Shown one piece after another: positions 50,857 to 58,481 of a DNA stretch of 64,000 nucleotides. The number at the start of each line of letters is the position of its first letter. The stretch's first letter is position 1. The notes below the pieces were generated by a model that had not been told where the DNA came from, searched no databases, and saw only the letters and a program-made list of their open reading frames with translations. Made by a program: the position numbers and the translations under genes. Source of the stretch: CAIVAT01 sp037128705 (lineage in GTDB: Bacteria; Bacteroidota; Bacteroidia; Bacteroidales; FEN-979); contig JBAXVX010000016.1 in the NCBI GenBank assembly GCA_037128705.1, forward strand, positions 27,540-91,539, written 5' to 3'.

Positions 50857-51666
50857 TCAGACGATTCTCTTTATCAGCCTCAGTTTATGGGTGTATTTCT
50901 GAACTTCATCATTAAATATTCCCTGGTGATCCAGGGCATCGGTGCGCACTTTTCCTGAACAATGAATGATGTGCGACCGGTCGGTCAGCATCCCAACATG
51001 GGTTATTTTTCCCTCCTCATTATCAAAGAAGGCAAGATCTCCGGGCTCGGCCTCCGCCAGAAGGCTGATCACCTCTCCTTGTGTTGCCTGCTGTGCCGCA
51101 TCACGCAAGAGCTTAATATTTATTAGTTTATAAACCATCTGAACAAAGCCGGAGCAGTCAATTCCAAAAGGGGTGCGGCCTCCCCAGAGGTAGGGGGCAT
51201 TGATGTATAGTCTCGCATCATTTACAAGTTGCTGCCTGATCATCCTGATCTCCTCCCGTCCTGCCGCTTCTTCAGAGAGTGTGTGATTGACAATTGATCC
51301 TTCGAATTGAAAATCTTCCTGGCCGATTTTCATCCGGCCATCCCTAAAACCAGGCAGGGAACTCCCCATGACAACCGGGATTATGGTCTGCCTGTTTTCA
51401 TGCGACATGAGCTGGACCAGGTCGATGGTTACTGCTGTTTCGATGCCGGCCAGCCGCAGGAATTCCTGTTCAGTGATGGAACAGGATTGCAGCAGATGGA
51501 TCCAGCCCTCGTAATTGTCGTAAAGGAGCTGAACCCTGACCCAGTTGCCCTCCTTTTCAACAATCCGGTAAAGTTCGCCGAATAATACCTGGGAGACCAT
51601 TTCAGCGGCGTGCGATGGTCCCATCCTTACGGCAACCGCGCTTTGAAGACATATGCCAAATTCCAT
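50857..51666 (-). CDS. NlpC/P60 family cysteine peptidase with SH3-like N-terminal domains
   Basis: 269 residues. The N-terminal half has SH3b-like modules (EGNWVRVQLLYDNYEGWI). The C-terminal NlpC/P60 domain has the catalytic Cys in GIDCSGFVQMVYKL, His in ITHVGMLTD and the third polar residue in HIIHCSGKVR, which matches the gamma-D-glutamyl-diaminoacid endopeptidases of the YkfC type. There is no signal peptide, so it likely acts on cytoplasmic or salvaged murein peptides, in keeping with Mpl and NamZ in the window. Confidence 0.9.
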   Translation of the reverse strand: MEFGICLQSAVAVRMGPSHAAEMVSQVLFGELYRIVEKEGNWVRVQLLYDNYEGWIHLLQSCSITEQEFLRLAGIETAVTIDLVQLMSHENRQTIIPVVMGSSLPGFRDGRMKIGQEDFQFEGSIVNHTLSEEAAGREEIRMIRQQLVNDARLYINAPYLWGGRTPFGIDCSGFVQMVYKLINIKLLRDAAQQATQGEVISLLAEAEPGDLAFFDNEEGKITHVGMLTDRSHIIHCSGKVRTDALDHQGIFNDEVQKYTHKLRLIKRIV

Positions 51667-51703
51667 TTCGTATCAGATTTGAGTGAGGTAAAGATAAGGA
51701 GAA

Positions 51704-51760
51704 ATGTGACAGGGTAACAGGCTATCACGTGACACGTGACGCGTGACGCGTGACGTGTTT
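51704..51760. repeat. Octamer and heptamer repeats over the end of the FeoB-associated gene
   Basis: GTGACAGG and GTAACAGG octamers, then from 51726 units CACGTGA (twice), CGCGTGA (twice), CGTGTTT. The heptamer part is coding on the minus strand for the last residues of the small Feo protein. Confidence 0.85.
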
Positions 51761-51913
51761 TTTTTGTATTTCAGTTTTAAGGACTTCCAGGCTGCAGCCG
51801 GAGCATCCATCACAGCCGGAGGCCGGGGCTTTGAAAAAGCGGATCAGCCTTGCAATGGTCAAAGTCAGGGCTGCCCCGACCAATAATCCGACGATCAAAT
51901 ATTGGATAATCAT
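51725..51913 (-). CDS. FeoB-associated Cys-rich membrane protein
   Basis: 62 residues. One N-terminal transmembrane helix (YLIVGLLVGAALTLTIARLI) followed by the cysteine cluster GCDGCSGCSLEVLK, the signature of FeoB-associated Cys-rich proteins. The gene starts one base after the feoAB stop on the same strand. The family is thought to assist ferrous iron uptake (like FeoC, unproven). The last ten residues (HVTRHASRVT) are encoded by a GTGACGC heptamer array, so the original tail was probably shorter or different. Confidence 0.88.
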   Translation of the reverse strand: MIIQYLIVGLLVGAALTLTIARLIRFFKAPASGCDGCSGCSLEVLKTEIQKKHVTRHASRVT

Positions 51914-51914
51914 C

Positions 51915-54320
51915 TCAGGATAAAATTAAACTGCCAGTTTGAAAAACGATGAAGGATACCATCCATGCAAGCACCGTAGTATAGGTTATGAGAAAAAGCG
52001 CCCATTTCCAGCTGCCCGATTCCCGGTTTACCGTGGCAACCACCGCAATGCAAGGCATGTAAATGAGGATAAAAAGAAGGTAGGATATTCCGACGAGCGG
52101 TGTAAACAGTTTCTCTCCGACATGCGGATCGTTCTGGCGGGTGGCCTGCTGCAGCCGTACCCCCAATGTTTGAGGTGCCGTTGTTTCATGGTAATGGCTT
52201 GATCCGAACAGAACGCCCATGGTGCTTACCACCACCTCTTTGGCGGCGGCACCTGTAATCAGGCTGACGCCCATGCGCCAGTCAAAGCCCAGGGGCGCGA
52301 TTACCGGTTCGATGGTTTTCCCGATCCGGGCGATGTAGGATTGTTGCAGTCTTTCGCCGGGGCTGGCTTTACTTCCGGCCGGGAAATATTCAAGCGCCCA
52401 GATCAGGATCACGGCAATTAAAATCACCCCACCCATCTTGCTGAGGTATTGTTGTCCCTTTTCCCACATATGCCGCATGATGACTCTGAAGGTGGGCAGG
52501 CGGTAGGGGGGTAATTCCATGACAAACGGAGCTTCTTTGCTTTTAAACAGGGTTCTTTTAAAAACGAGGGAAATCAGCACGGCGAGCATAATCCCGGTCA
52601 TATAGAGGCCAAAAATCACACTCCCTGCATGCTGAGGGAATACGGCCCCGGCAATCAGGATATACACCGGCAAACGGGCGCTGCACGACATGAAAGGATT
52701 TATCAGCATGGTGAGCAACCGGTCATTCCGGTCTTTCAGGGTGCGGGTTACCATGATGGCAGGCACATTGCATCCGAACCCCATGATGAGTGGAATAAAC
52801 GACTGCCCGTGCAGGCCCATTTTATGCATCAGTTTATCCATGATAAATGCGGCCCTGGCCATGTAGCCTGTATCCTCCATGAGGGAAATGAAGAAAAACA
52901 GGATCAGGATGTTCGGCAGAAAAACGATGATGCTGCCAATCCCGTTGATGATCCCATCGACCAAAAGGTCTTTCACCGGACCTGGCGGAAGGAGCGCGCT
53001 GGCCTGAAAGCCGATCCGGGAAACAACCAGGTCAATCCAGTGTTTCGGATATTCGCCGACTGAAAAAGTTGACTGAAACATCACCCAGAGAAAGAGGATG
53101 AAGATGGGAAACCCAAGCCATTTATGGGTTAACACTTTGTCAACCCGTTCGCTGCCGGTTTTTACATGTCGATCACGGTTGCCTGGCGTTAAGGTCTCCC
53201 TGAGGGCCCCGGCAATAAATCCATACTTGGCATCGGTGACCAGGGTCGCCGAATCCTCCTTGAACATCGTCTCCAGACGGTGAATCTCCAGGTCAGCAAC
53301 TTTCAGGATGGATGCGCATTGCGGTGATGATTTCAGGGATGAAATCACATCGGTATCTTTTTCAAGCAGTTTGATCCCGTAATAGCGCGATGAAATGCGG
53401 TCGGTAAGCGGTTTGTCCATCCAGATTGCATCCTGGATTTTCAGGATTGACCTTTCGAGTTCCTGGCCATAATTGATGTGAACGTGCCTGATAACCGGGT
53501 CACGGTCTTCAAACACCTCAATGAGCCGATCGAACAATTCGGGAATCCCGGTCCCCCTGGAGCTGACGGTAGGAATGACAGGGATTCCAAGTAGTTTTCC
53601 CAATGCACGGTAATCGAGCTGATGTCCCTGTTTCCCGAATTCATCGAACATATTCAGGGCAATCACCACCCTGATATCCATATCGATGAGCTGGGTGGTT
53701 AAAAACAGGTTGCGTTCGAGATTGGAGGCGTCCACCACGTTAACTACAATATCCGGGATTTTCCCGATGATATGTTCCCTGACAAAGAGCTCTTCGGGTG
53801 AATAGGCTGTCAGGGAGTATGTTCCCGGAAGATCGGTGATGTTGAAGGTATATCCTGATTGTTTGAATGATCCCTCTTTTGAATCAACGGTTACCCCGCT
53901 GAAATTGCCAACCCGCTCATGCAGACCGGAAGCAAAGTTGAACAGGGTGGTTTTCCCGCAATTCGGATTTCCGACCAGCGCAACATCGATCACCTTTCCC
54001 TTGTCCCCGGTGTCGTTCCTCAGCGATTTTTCCTCAAAGATCCCGTTATAGCTGCTGGAATCCCCTTCAGCCATTGAAAAAGAGGATGCATCTGAATATG
54101 GTTGAATCCCGATCAGGAGGGCTTCGCTTTGCCTGAGTGATACATGGTATCCCATGATCTTATATTCAATGGGATCCTGCAAAGGTGCAGCCTTTATCAC
54201 GGTGACCTCTTTCCCTTTCACAAAACCCATTTCGGTAATGCGTTTGCGAAAGGCGCCACGGCCCTTCACTTTGGTGATCAGCCCGGATTCGCCCTGATGT
54301 AAATCGAGAAGGATTGCCAA
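51915..54320 (-). CDS. feoB: FeoAB fusion ferrous iron transport protein
   Basis: 801 residues from a TTG start at 54320. Residues 1-75 are an SH3-like FeoA domain (KRITEMGFVKGKEVTVIKAAP). The FeoB G domain follows: G1 GNPNCGKTTLFN, G2 Thr in NFSGVTVDSKEG, G3 DLPGTYSLTAYSPEE, G4-like NMFDEFGKQG. The C-terminal membrane domain has Gate motifs (FGCNVPAIMVTRTL, then SCSARLPVYILI). It imports Fe2+ across the inner membrane. A TACCTTTG box lies upstream and the Cys-rich partner follows. FeoA-FeoB fusion is common in Bacteroidota. Confidence 0.96.
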   Translation of the reverse strand: MAILLDLHQGESGLITKVKGRGAFRKRITEMGFVKGKEVTVIKAAPLQDPIEYKIMGYHVSLRQSEALLIGIQPYSDASSFSMAEGDSSSYNGIFEEKSLRNDTGDKGKVIDVALVGNPNCGKTTLFNFASGLHERVGNFSGVTVDSKEGSFKQSGYTFNITDLPGTYSLTAYSPEELFVREHIIGKIPDIVVNVVDASNLERNLFLTTQLIDMDIRVVIALNMFDEFGKQGHQLDYRALGKLLGIPVIPTVSSRGTGIPELFDRLIEVFEDRDPVIRHVHINYGQELERSILKIQDAIWMDKPLTDRISSRYYGIKLLEKDTDVISSLKSSPQCASILKVADLEIHRLETMFKEDSATLVTDAKYGFIAGALRETLTPGNRDRHVKTGSERVDKVLTHKWLGFPIFILFLWVMFQSTFSVGEYPKHWIDLVVSRIGFQASALLPPGPVKDLLVDGIINGIGSIIVFLPNILILFFFISLMEDTGYMARAAFIMDKLMHKMGLHGQSFIPLIMGFGCNVPAIMVTRTLKDRNDRLLTMLINPFMSCSARLPVYILIAGAVFPQHAGSVIFGLYMTGIMLAVLISLVFKRTLFKSKEAPFVMELPPYRLPTFRVIMRHMWEKGQQYLSKMGGVILIAVILIWALEYFPAGSKASPGERLQQSYIARIGKTIEPVIAPLGFDWRMGVSLITGAAAKEVVVSTMGVLFGSSHYHETTAPQTLGVRLQQATRQNDPHVGEKLFTPLVGISYLLFILIYMPCIAVVATVNRESGSWKWALFLITYTTVLAWMVSFIVFQTGSLILS

Positions 54321-54341
54321 TTAATTTAGATTAAATAAAGG

Positions 54342-54349
54342 CAAAGGTA
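54342..54349 (-). promoter_or_regulatory. Candidate -7 promoter element (TACCTTTG) of feoAB
   Basis: TAnnTTTG match on the minus strand, 21 bases before the TTG start. No Fur-box-like palindrome is obvious around it. Confidence 0.55.
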
Positions 54350-54381
54350 CGAAATCTTTAGAAACGTAAGGATTTAGAAAT

Positions 54382-54433
54382 TGAATCCGCGCGATCGCAT
54401 TCCCCAGCTACTTGCAGCGAGGTTCTGCAATTT
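54382..54433. repeat. Dispersed approximately 52-bp element, copy B
   Basis: Second copy of the element at 9523-9573, here overlapping the stop codon of the 151-residue secreted protein gene and preceding the feoAB promoter. On the minus strand it has an imperfect hairpin around GCAAG. Confidence 0.6.
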
Positions 54434-54887
54434 AGGGTTGTATTGAAATTCTTCCTTTCCGGATCTGGACATTTACTGTCACCATCGAATTTACAGGAGT
54501 TTGATTTTGCAGAGCAGGGGACCACACGATCAGGGTGTTCAGCAGTTTTAATACCCGGGTAGCCATTCCCATGCTTCCGTCATATGTATCCAGTGCGGAG
54601 GCAACATACCGTCCCTGGCAATCAACATAAAAATTAAAGTGGTAATATGCAGTCGCATCCTTATCTTCAGGTTTGTGCGAAATGGTCGCATTGAGTGTTG
54701 AATCGAGTACCATGATGTTATTTTTTATCCTGGCCGCCTGAGTTGGCAGGTTTACGATGCTGAAGGAATCACAGGGAGCAGTAAAATAGATGTCCTGACC
54801 CGATTGTCCCAGCCCGATCAACGGCAGGAGCATGCTGAAAAAGAGGATGGAAAATAATTTTGAAAAAAGGTTAGTGGTTGTTTTCAT
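54432..54887 (-). CDS. Secreted protein of unknown function
   Basis: 151 residues from ATG 54887 (MKTTTNLFSKLFSILFF); an ATG at 54956 lies inside the predicted promoter. Signal peptide about 1-27. The mature part is a small beta-rich domain (YYHFNFYVDCQGRYVAS, then MVTVNVQIRKGRISI), reminiscent of TonB-C-like energy-transducer folds by its strand pattern, but I cannot assign it. It is preceded by a TATCTTTG box located in the end of the WbqC gene. Confidence 0.65.
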   Translation of the reverse strand: MKTTTNLFSKLFSILFFSMLLPLIGLGQSGQDIYFTAPCDSFSIVNLPTQAARIKNNIMVLDSTLNATISHKPEDKDATAYYHFNFYVDCQGRYVASALDTYDGSMGMATRVLKLLNTLIVWSPALQNQTPVNSMVTVNVQIRKGRISIQP

Positions 54888-54946
54888 ATGAATTGATGTT
54901 TTTACAGGTGTATGGTTTGACAATGAAGGTGTGCGTGATGGTAAAT

Positions 54947-55567
54947 TCAACTGCAAAGATAATCGGAAATATACTCTTTTGATTCAGGCCCCAGGTTGAA
55001 TATCACATCCATCACACTCAACCCGGGGATGAAGCCACACCGGGGTTCAAAAACCTGGGTGTAATGCGGGGCATCAGTTATTTTTACTGTGTTTTTCCGG
55101 ATCAGGGTTCCCCGGAGATCCGTTATCCCCATTGGATTTTTTTCATAATATTCACTCAGGCTGACTGTCCGGTTAAGCTTCAGAATCCTTAGCAACACAA
55201 TCATCATCTCAAGATTCCAATCCACCAGGAACCTGTATTTCTTTTCATAAAACGGAGCAAAAAGGTCCTGGTAGAAAAGAAAAAACGGCGAATTGTTGTA
55301 CGCCGTTTCAATGGATCGCCAATGGATTCTCTGCCATGGCTGGTGTTCCGAAATCCGGATATCCCCGGTGATGGTATGATTCCCATTCACCTTGATCACG
55401 GGAATGCTCAGGGTTTGACTCCCATTGGGCCCGTAAATCGTGCAGTGGTTCCGGCAGGTTTGCTTGGTGTAGGTTTCATAAGCCTCAATCACAATCACAT
55501 CAGCCAGTAAAACTTCCTTCATGTAGGCAACAGGAGGAAGATAGGCCGTTTCGATCAGAATTGACAT
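54947..55567 (-). CDS. WbqC family protein
   Basis: 206 residues from ATG 55567 (MSILIETAYLPPVAYM); the ATG at 55594 lies within the promoter box and is rejected. WbqC features: CRNHCTIYGPNGSQTLSIPV, QPWQRIHWRSIETAYNNSPFF and the aromatic stretch YQDLFAPFYEKKYRFLVDWN. The family is common in Bacteroidota and sometimes linked to surface polysaccharide synthesis, without a proven reaction. Full-length. A TACTTTTG box precedes the start. Confidence 0.88.
   Translation of the reverse strand: MSILIETAYLPPVAYMKEVLLADVIVIEAYETYTKQTCRNHCTIYGPNGSQTLSIPVIKVNGNHTITGDIRISEHQPWQRIHWRSIETAYNNSPFFLFYQDLFAPFYEKKYRFLVDWNLEMMIVLLRILKLNRTVSLSEYYEKNPMGITDLRGTLIRKNTVKITDAPHYTQVFEPRCGFIPGLSVMDVIFNLGPESKEYISDYLCS
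54954..54961 (-). promoter_or_regulatory. Candidate -7 promoter element (TATCTTTG) inside the WbqC gene end
   Basis: TAnnTTTG match on the minus strand, 66 bases before the start of the following secreted-protein gene. Confidence 0.45.
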
Positions 55568-55591
55568 GCTTTTGAAGGTTTTAGTCGCCTG

Positions 55592-55599
55592 CAAAAGTA
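55592..55599 (-). promoter_or_regulatory. Candidate -7 promoter element (TACTTTTG) of the WbqC gene
   Basis: TAnnTTTG match on the minus strand, 24 bases before the ATG at 55567. Confidence 0.55.
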
Positions 55600-55632
55600 A
55601 ACAATTGTCAATGATCGGCTACCGAAAGGCCA

Positions 55633-55998
55633 TTAATTCCCAGACTCCTTGAGCAGGAGGTCAGCGATGGCCTGTTTCAATGAATCTTTGGGCAGGGCAC
55701 CAACCGACATCTGCGGCTGCTCGGCCAGCGGAACAAACAACATCGATGGAATGCTGCGTATCCCAAAAGCTCCTGCCAGTTCCTGTTCAGCTTCGGTGTC
55801 GATTTTGTAAATATCCAGTTTCCCGGCATATTCCGTTGCCAGCTCTTCAAGGATGGGAGCCACCATCTTGCAGGGACCACACCAGTCGGCATAAAAATCA
55901 ATGATGCAGGGACGCGTGCCTTCGAATTTCCATTCCTGATTCTGTTCAAAATTGAAGACCTTCTCCAGGAAGGTTGCCTTCGTTAAGTGTTCTACCAT
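55633..55998 (-). CDS. Thioredoxin, cytosolic
   Basis: 121 residues. Thioredoxin fold with the active site DFYADWCGPCKMVAPIL and the cis-Pro region GIRSIPSMLFVP. No signal peptide, so a cytosolic reductant. The N-terminal 25 residues (FEQNQEWKFEGTRP) form an extension relative to E. coli thioredoxin and resemble the equivalent part of the neighbouring lipoprotein (WNYKKNPQDWVFLGDQP), suggesting a tandem duplication. Follows that paralogue on the same strand after an octamer repeat. Confidence 0.93.
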   Translation of the reverse strand: MVEHLTKATFLEKVFNFEQNQEWKFEGTRPCIIDFYADWCGPCKMVAPILEELATEYAGKLDIYKIDTEAEQELAGAFGIRSIPSMLFVPLAEQPQMSVGALPKDSLKQAIADLLLKESGN

Positions 55999-56032
55999 AT
56001 TTAAAGAATTTAATTGGTTTAAAATTTAAAGA

Positions 56033-56072
56033 GTGATGAAGTGATGAAGTGATGAAGTGATGAAGTGATGAA
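56033..56072. repeat. Perfect octamer repeat, 5 units of GTGATGAA
   Basis: Five identical GTGATGAA units between the two thioredoxin genes. Perfect identity suggests recent slippage expansion. Confidence 0.92.
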
Positions 56073-56084
56073 TTTCTTTGGTCG

Positions 56085-56549
56085 CTATTTGACCTGCAGA
56101 ATTTTTGTGATCATGTCAATGTAGGCTGTTTTTTGCTGCGCACCTACCGTCATTTGTGGTTTTCCGTTTTTAGGAACGAACAACATCGCCGGAATTGAGT
56201 TGATGTTGAATAATCCGGCCAGTTCGCGCTGTTCGTCGGTGTTTACCTTATAAATCCTCACTTTTCCCTTGTATTCTTTGGATAGTTCTTCCATGATCGG
56301 CGCTACCATTTTACACGGCCGGCACCAGTCTGCGTAAAAGTCGATGATCACGGGCTGGTCGCCCAGGAAGACCCAATCCTGCGGATTCTTTTTGTAATTC
56401 CAAACCAGTTTTTGAAATGATTCGGCGGTCAGTTTCACCACCTGCCCCTCCGGGTTTTCAGTGGCTTCGTTGTTGCTGACGGCAGTGTTGTTGCAGGCGT
56501 TCAGGCTGAATGATCCGAGAAAAAAGAGAAAAAATGCCAGTCTTTTCAT
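56085..56549 (-). CDS. Thioredoxin-like lipoprotein
   Basis: 154 residues. Signal peptide with lipobox FSLNAC (Cys19 lipidated), a short linker, then a thioredoxin fold: DFYADWCRPCKMVAPIM (WCRPC in place of WCGPC) and NINSIPAMLFVPKNG. It is predicted to act in the periplasm attached to a membrane. The domain is clearly paralogous to the cytosolic thioredoxin encoded just downstream. The CRPC active site would shift the redox potential relative to CGPC (inference). A TATCTTTG box precedes it. Confidence 0.92.
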   Translation of the reverse strand: MKRLAFFLFFLGSFSLNACNNTAVSNNEATENPEGQVVKLTAESFQKLVWNYKKNPQDWVFLGDQPVIIDFYADWCRPCKMVAPIMEELSKEYKGKVRIYKVNTDEQRELAGLFNINSIPAMLFVPKNGKPQMTVGAQQKTAYIDMITKILQVK

Positions 56550-56571
56550 GATGTTTTTTTAATTGACCGTG

Positions 56572-56579
56572 CAAAGATA
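56572..56579 (-). promoter_or_regulatory. Candidate -7 promoter element (TATCTTTG) of the thioredoxin pair
   Basis: TAnnTTTG match on the minus strand, 22 bases before the lipoprotein gene start. Confidence 0.55.
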
Positions 56580-56624
56580 AAAACAATTTTTAATATAAAT
56601 CGCATAACTATCACTATTTTTATG

Positions 56625-56632
56625 TAAATTTG
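56625..56632 (+). promoter_or_regulatory. Candidate -7 promoter element (TAAATTTG) of the IS1595-type zinc-ribbon gene
   Basis: TAnnTTTG match 16 bases before the ATG at 56649; divergent from the thioredoxin promoter. Confidence 0.5.
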
Positions 56633-56648
56633 TAATCAGAATAAAAGG

Positions 56649-57071
56649 ATGGTTATGGCTTTGACATTTAAACAGCTTGATATTAAGGCGCTTGAGGGGT
56701 ATTTTGCCAAGGAGGAAGACTGCCTGCAATTTCTGGCTGAAAAAAAGTGGGAGGGGGGCTTCATTTGTAAAAAATGTGGAAACACCAACTATTGTAAGGG
56801 GAAAACGCCCTTTGCAAGACGTTGCACCCGATGCAAACATGAGGAGTCAGCTACGTCACATACCATTTTTCACCGGTGTCACATTCCGATCACCGAAGCA
56901 TTTCGCATTGTTTACATGGTTTGTCACGATCCCACCGTATCAACCTATGAACTTTCACGCCAGGTTGAACTCAGGCAGATGACCTGCTGGAAGCTGAAAA
57001 GCAGGCTGATGGAGTGTCTCCAGAGCCGCGGGGAGGTTGACATCCTGTTCGATGAACCCAGGAAATCATAA
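56649..57071 (+). CDS. Free-standing IS1595-type transposase zinc-ribbon protein
   Basis: 140 residues (138 from ATG 56655). The N-terminal half matches the zinc-ribbon that opens IS1595/ISXO2 transposases: FLAEKKWEGGFICKKCGNTNY, then CTRCKHEESATSHTIFHR (CxxC pairs). A helical DNA-binding-like stretch follows (VSTYELSRQVELRQMTCWKLK). The catalytic DDE/N domain that should come next is absent: the gene ends and hutI follows. It may be a truncated transposase or a domesticated regulator; a proper promoter favours the latter. No terminal inverted repeats were found. Confidence 0.75.
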   Translation: MVMALTFKQLDIKALEGYFAKEEDCLQFLAEKKWEGGFICKKCGNTNYCKGKTPFARRCTRCKHEESATSHTIFHRCHIPITEAFRIVYMVCHDPTVSTYELSRQVELRQMTCWKLKSRLMECLQSRGEVDILFDEPRKS

Positions 57072-57105
57072 AAAGGGTTACCTTCGTAAAGCATAAAAAT
57101 AAGCC

Positions 57106-58437
57106 ATGGCTATTCTGATAAAAAACATCAAGGAACTTGTTCAGGTCGATGAAAAACCACGGATGATGGTTTCGGGGAAGGCCATGTCAAAGCTGAAGAC
57201 CATTCAAAACGCGTGGTTGCTCATTGAAGGAGACCGGATCAAGGATTTTGGTGAAATGCCCTGTGATGATTTACGATTTACGAACCGGAGCGAAGCGGAG
57301 CTCGGCGGAGCCATTTACGATTTACGAAATCCGGAGAACCAGGTTAAGGAGAATGATCCGTTTCAGGTCATTGATGCGACCGGGAAAATGGTTTTTCCGA
57401 GTTTCTGCGACAGCCATACTCATCTCGTTTATGCCGGAAGCCGGGAGATTGAATACATTGATAAGATCAGGGGTTTGAGCTATGAGGAGATTGCCAGGCG
57501 CGGAGGAGGGATTTTAAATTCAGCCCGGCGATTGCATGAGACTGGTGAAGAGGAACTCGTGGAGCAGGCCCTGGGTCGTTTGAATGAAATCATGATGACA
57601 GGAACCGGTGCTGTGGAGATCAAAAGCGGTTACGGGCTCAGTGTGGAAGATGAATTGAAAATGTTGCGCGTCATCCGGACGCTGAAGAATAAATCGCCGC
57701 TGACCATTGTCCCGACCTTCCTGGGTGCCCATGCCGTTCCGGCAGAATTCAAGGGAAGGCAGGGTGAATTCGTCGACAGGGTGATCAGTGAAATGATCCC
57801 GCGAGTTGCAAGTGATGAACTGGCTGATTTTATTGATGTTTTCTGCGACCGGGGCTTTTTTACGGTAGAGGAGACCGACCGCATATTGAATGCCGGGATG
57901 AAGTACGGCATGCGAGCGAAGATCCATGCCAACGAACTGGATTATTCCGGCGGGATCCAGGTAGGGGTGAAGTACAATGCCCTGTCAGTAGATCATCTTG
58001 AGTTTACGGGTGATGAAGAAATTGAATGCTTGTCGGGTTCTGAAACCATGCCGACGGTGTTGCCCGGCGCGGCTTTTTTCCTTGAAATGGCTTATGCTCC
58101 CGTACGGAAAATGATCGACGCAGGCCTGCCTGTTGCCATGGCCAGTGATTTTAACCCCGGATCGTCCCCATCGGGAAATATGCAGTTCATCCTTTCAATG
58201 GCCTGCATCAAATACCGGATGCTGCCTGAGGAGGCCATCCACGCGGTAACCATCAACGGGGCTTATGCTATGGGATTAAGCGGCGATTACGGGAGCATCG
58301 CCCGGGGAAAAATGGCCAACCTGTTTATAACCAGGCCCATCCCGACCTATGCCTTCATGCCCTATGCCTTTGGAAGCAACAAGGTGGAAACCGTAATCCT
58401 GAATGGACAATTGATATCTCCCCCGGCGGGCATTTGA
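57106..58437 (+). CDS. hutI: Imidazolonepropionase with in-frame repeat insertion
   Basis: 443 residues, about 20-30 longer than usual. Amidohydrolase motifs: FCDSHTHLVYAGSRE (HxH), GGGILNSARRLHE, EIKSGYGLSVEDELKML, KIHANELDY (His), DHLEFTGDEE and ASDFNPGSSPSGN (Asp). The enzyme opens 4-imidazolone-5-propionate to N-formimino-L-glutamate in histidine degradation. Residues about 54-75 (DDLRFTNRSEAELGGAIYDL) are encoded by an insertion of ATTTACG heptamers flanking a GC-rich core; it falls in the N-terminal beta-sandwich, away from the active site. The downstream step enzyme FTCD is encoded 3 kb away. Confidence 0.93.
   Translation: MAILIKNIKELVQVDEKPRMMVSGKAMSKLKTIQNAWLLIEGDRIKDFGEMPCDDLRFTNRSEAELGGAIYDLRNPENQVKENDPFQVIDATGKMVFPSFCDSHTHLVYAGSREIEYIDKIRGLSYEEIARRGGGILNSARRLHETGEEELVEQALGRLNEIMMTGTGAVEIKSGYGLSVEDELKMLRVIRTLKNKSPLTIVPTFLGAHAVPAEFKGRQGEFVDRVISEMIPRVASDELADFIDVFCDRGFFTVEETDRILNAGMKYGMRAKIHANELDYSGGIQVGVKYNALSVDHLEFTGDEEIECLSGSETMPTVLPGAAFFLEMAYAPVRKMIDAGLPVAMASDFNPGSSPSGNMQFILSMACIKYRMLPEEAIHAVTINGAYAMGLSGDYGSIARGKMANLFITRPIPTYAFMPYAFGSNKVETVILNGQLISPPAGI
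57266..57328. repeat. Heptamer-flanked insertion inside hutI
   Basis: Tandem ATTTACG units at each end (57268-57283 and 57313-57328) enclose a 29-base GC-rich core with GGAGC repeats. The total, about 63 bases, keeps the reading frame. The units are those of the intergenic arrays. Confidence 0.85.
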
Positions 58438-58481
58438 TCGACCTTCCATCAGACTTTCAGTCCGATCGGGAAATCCATCAG

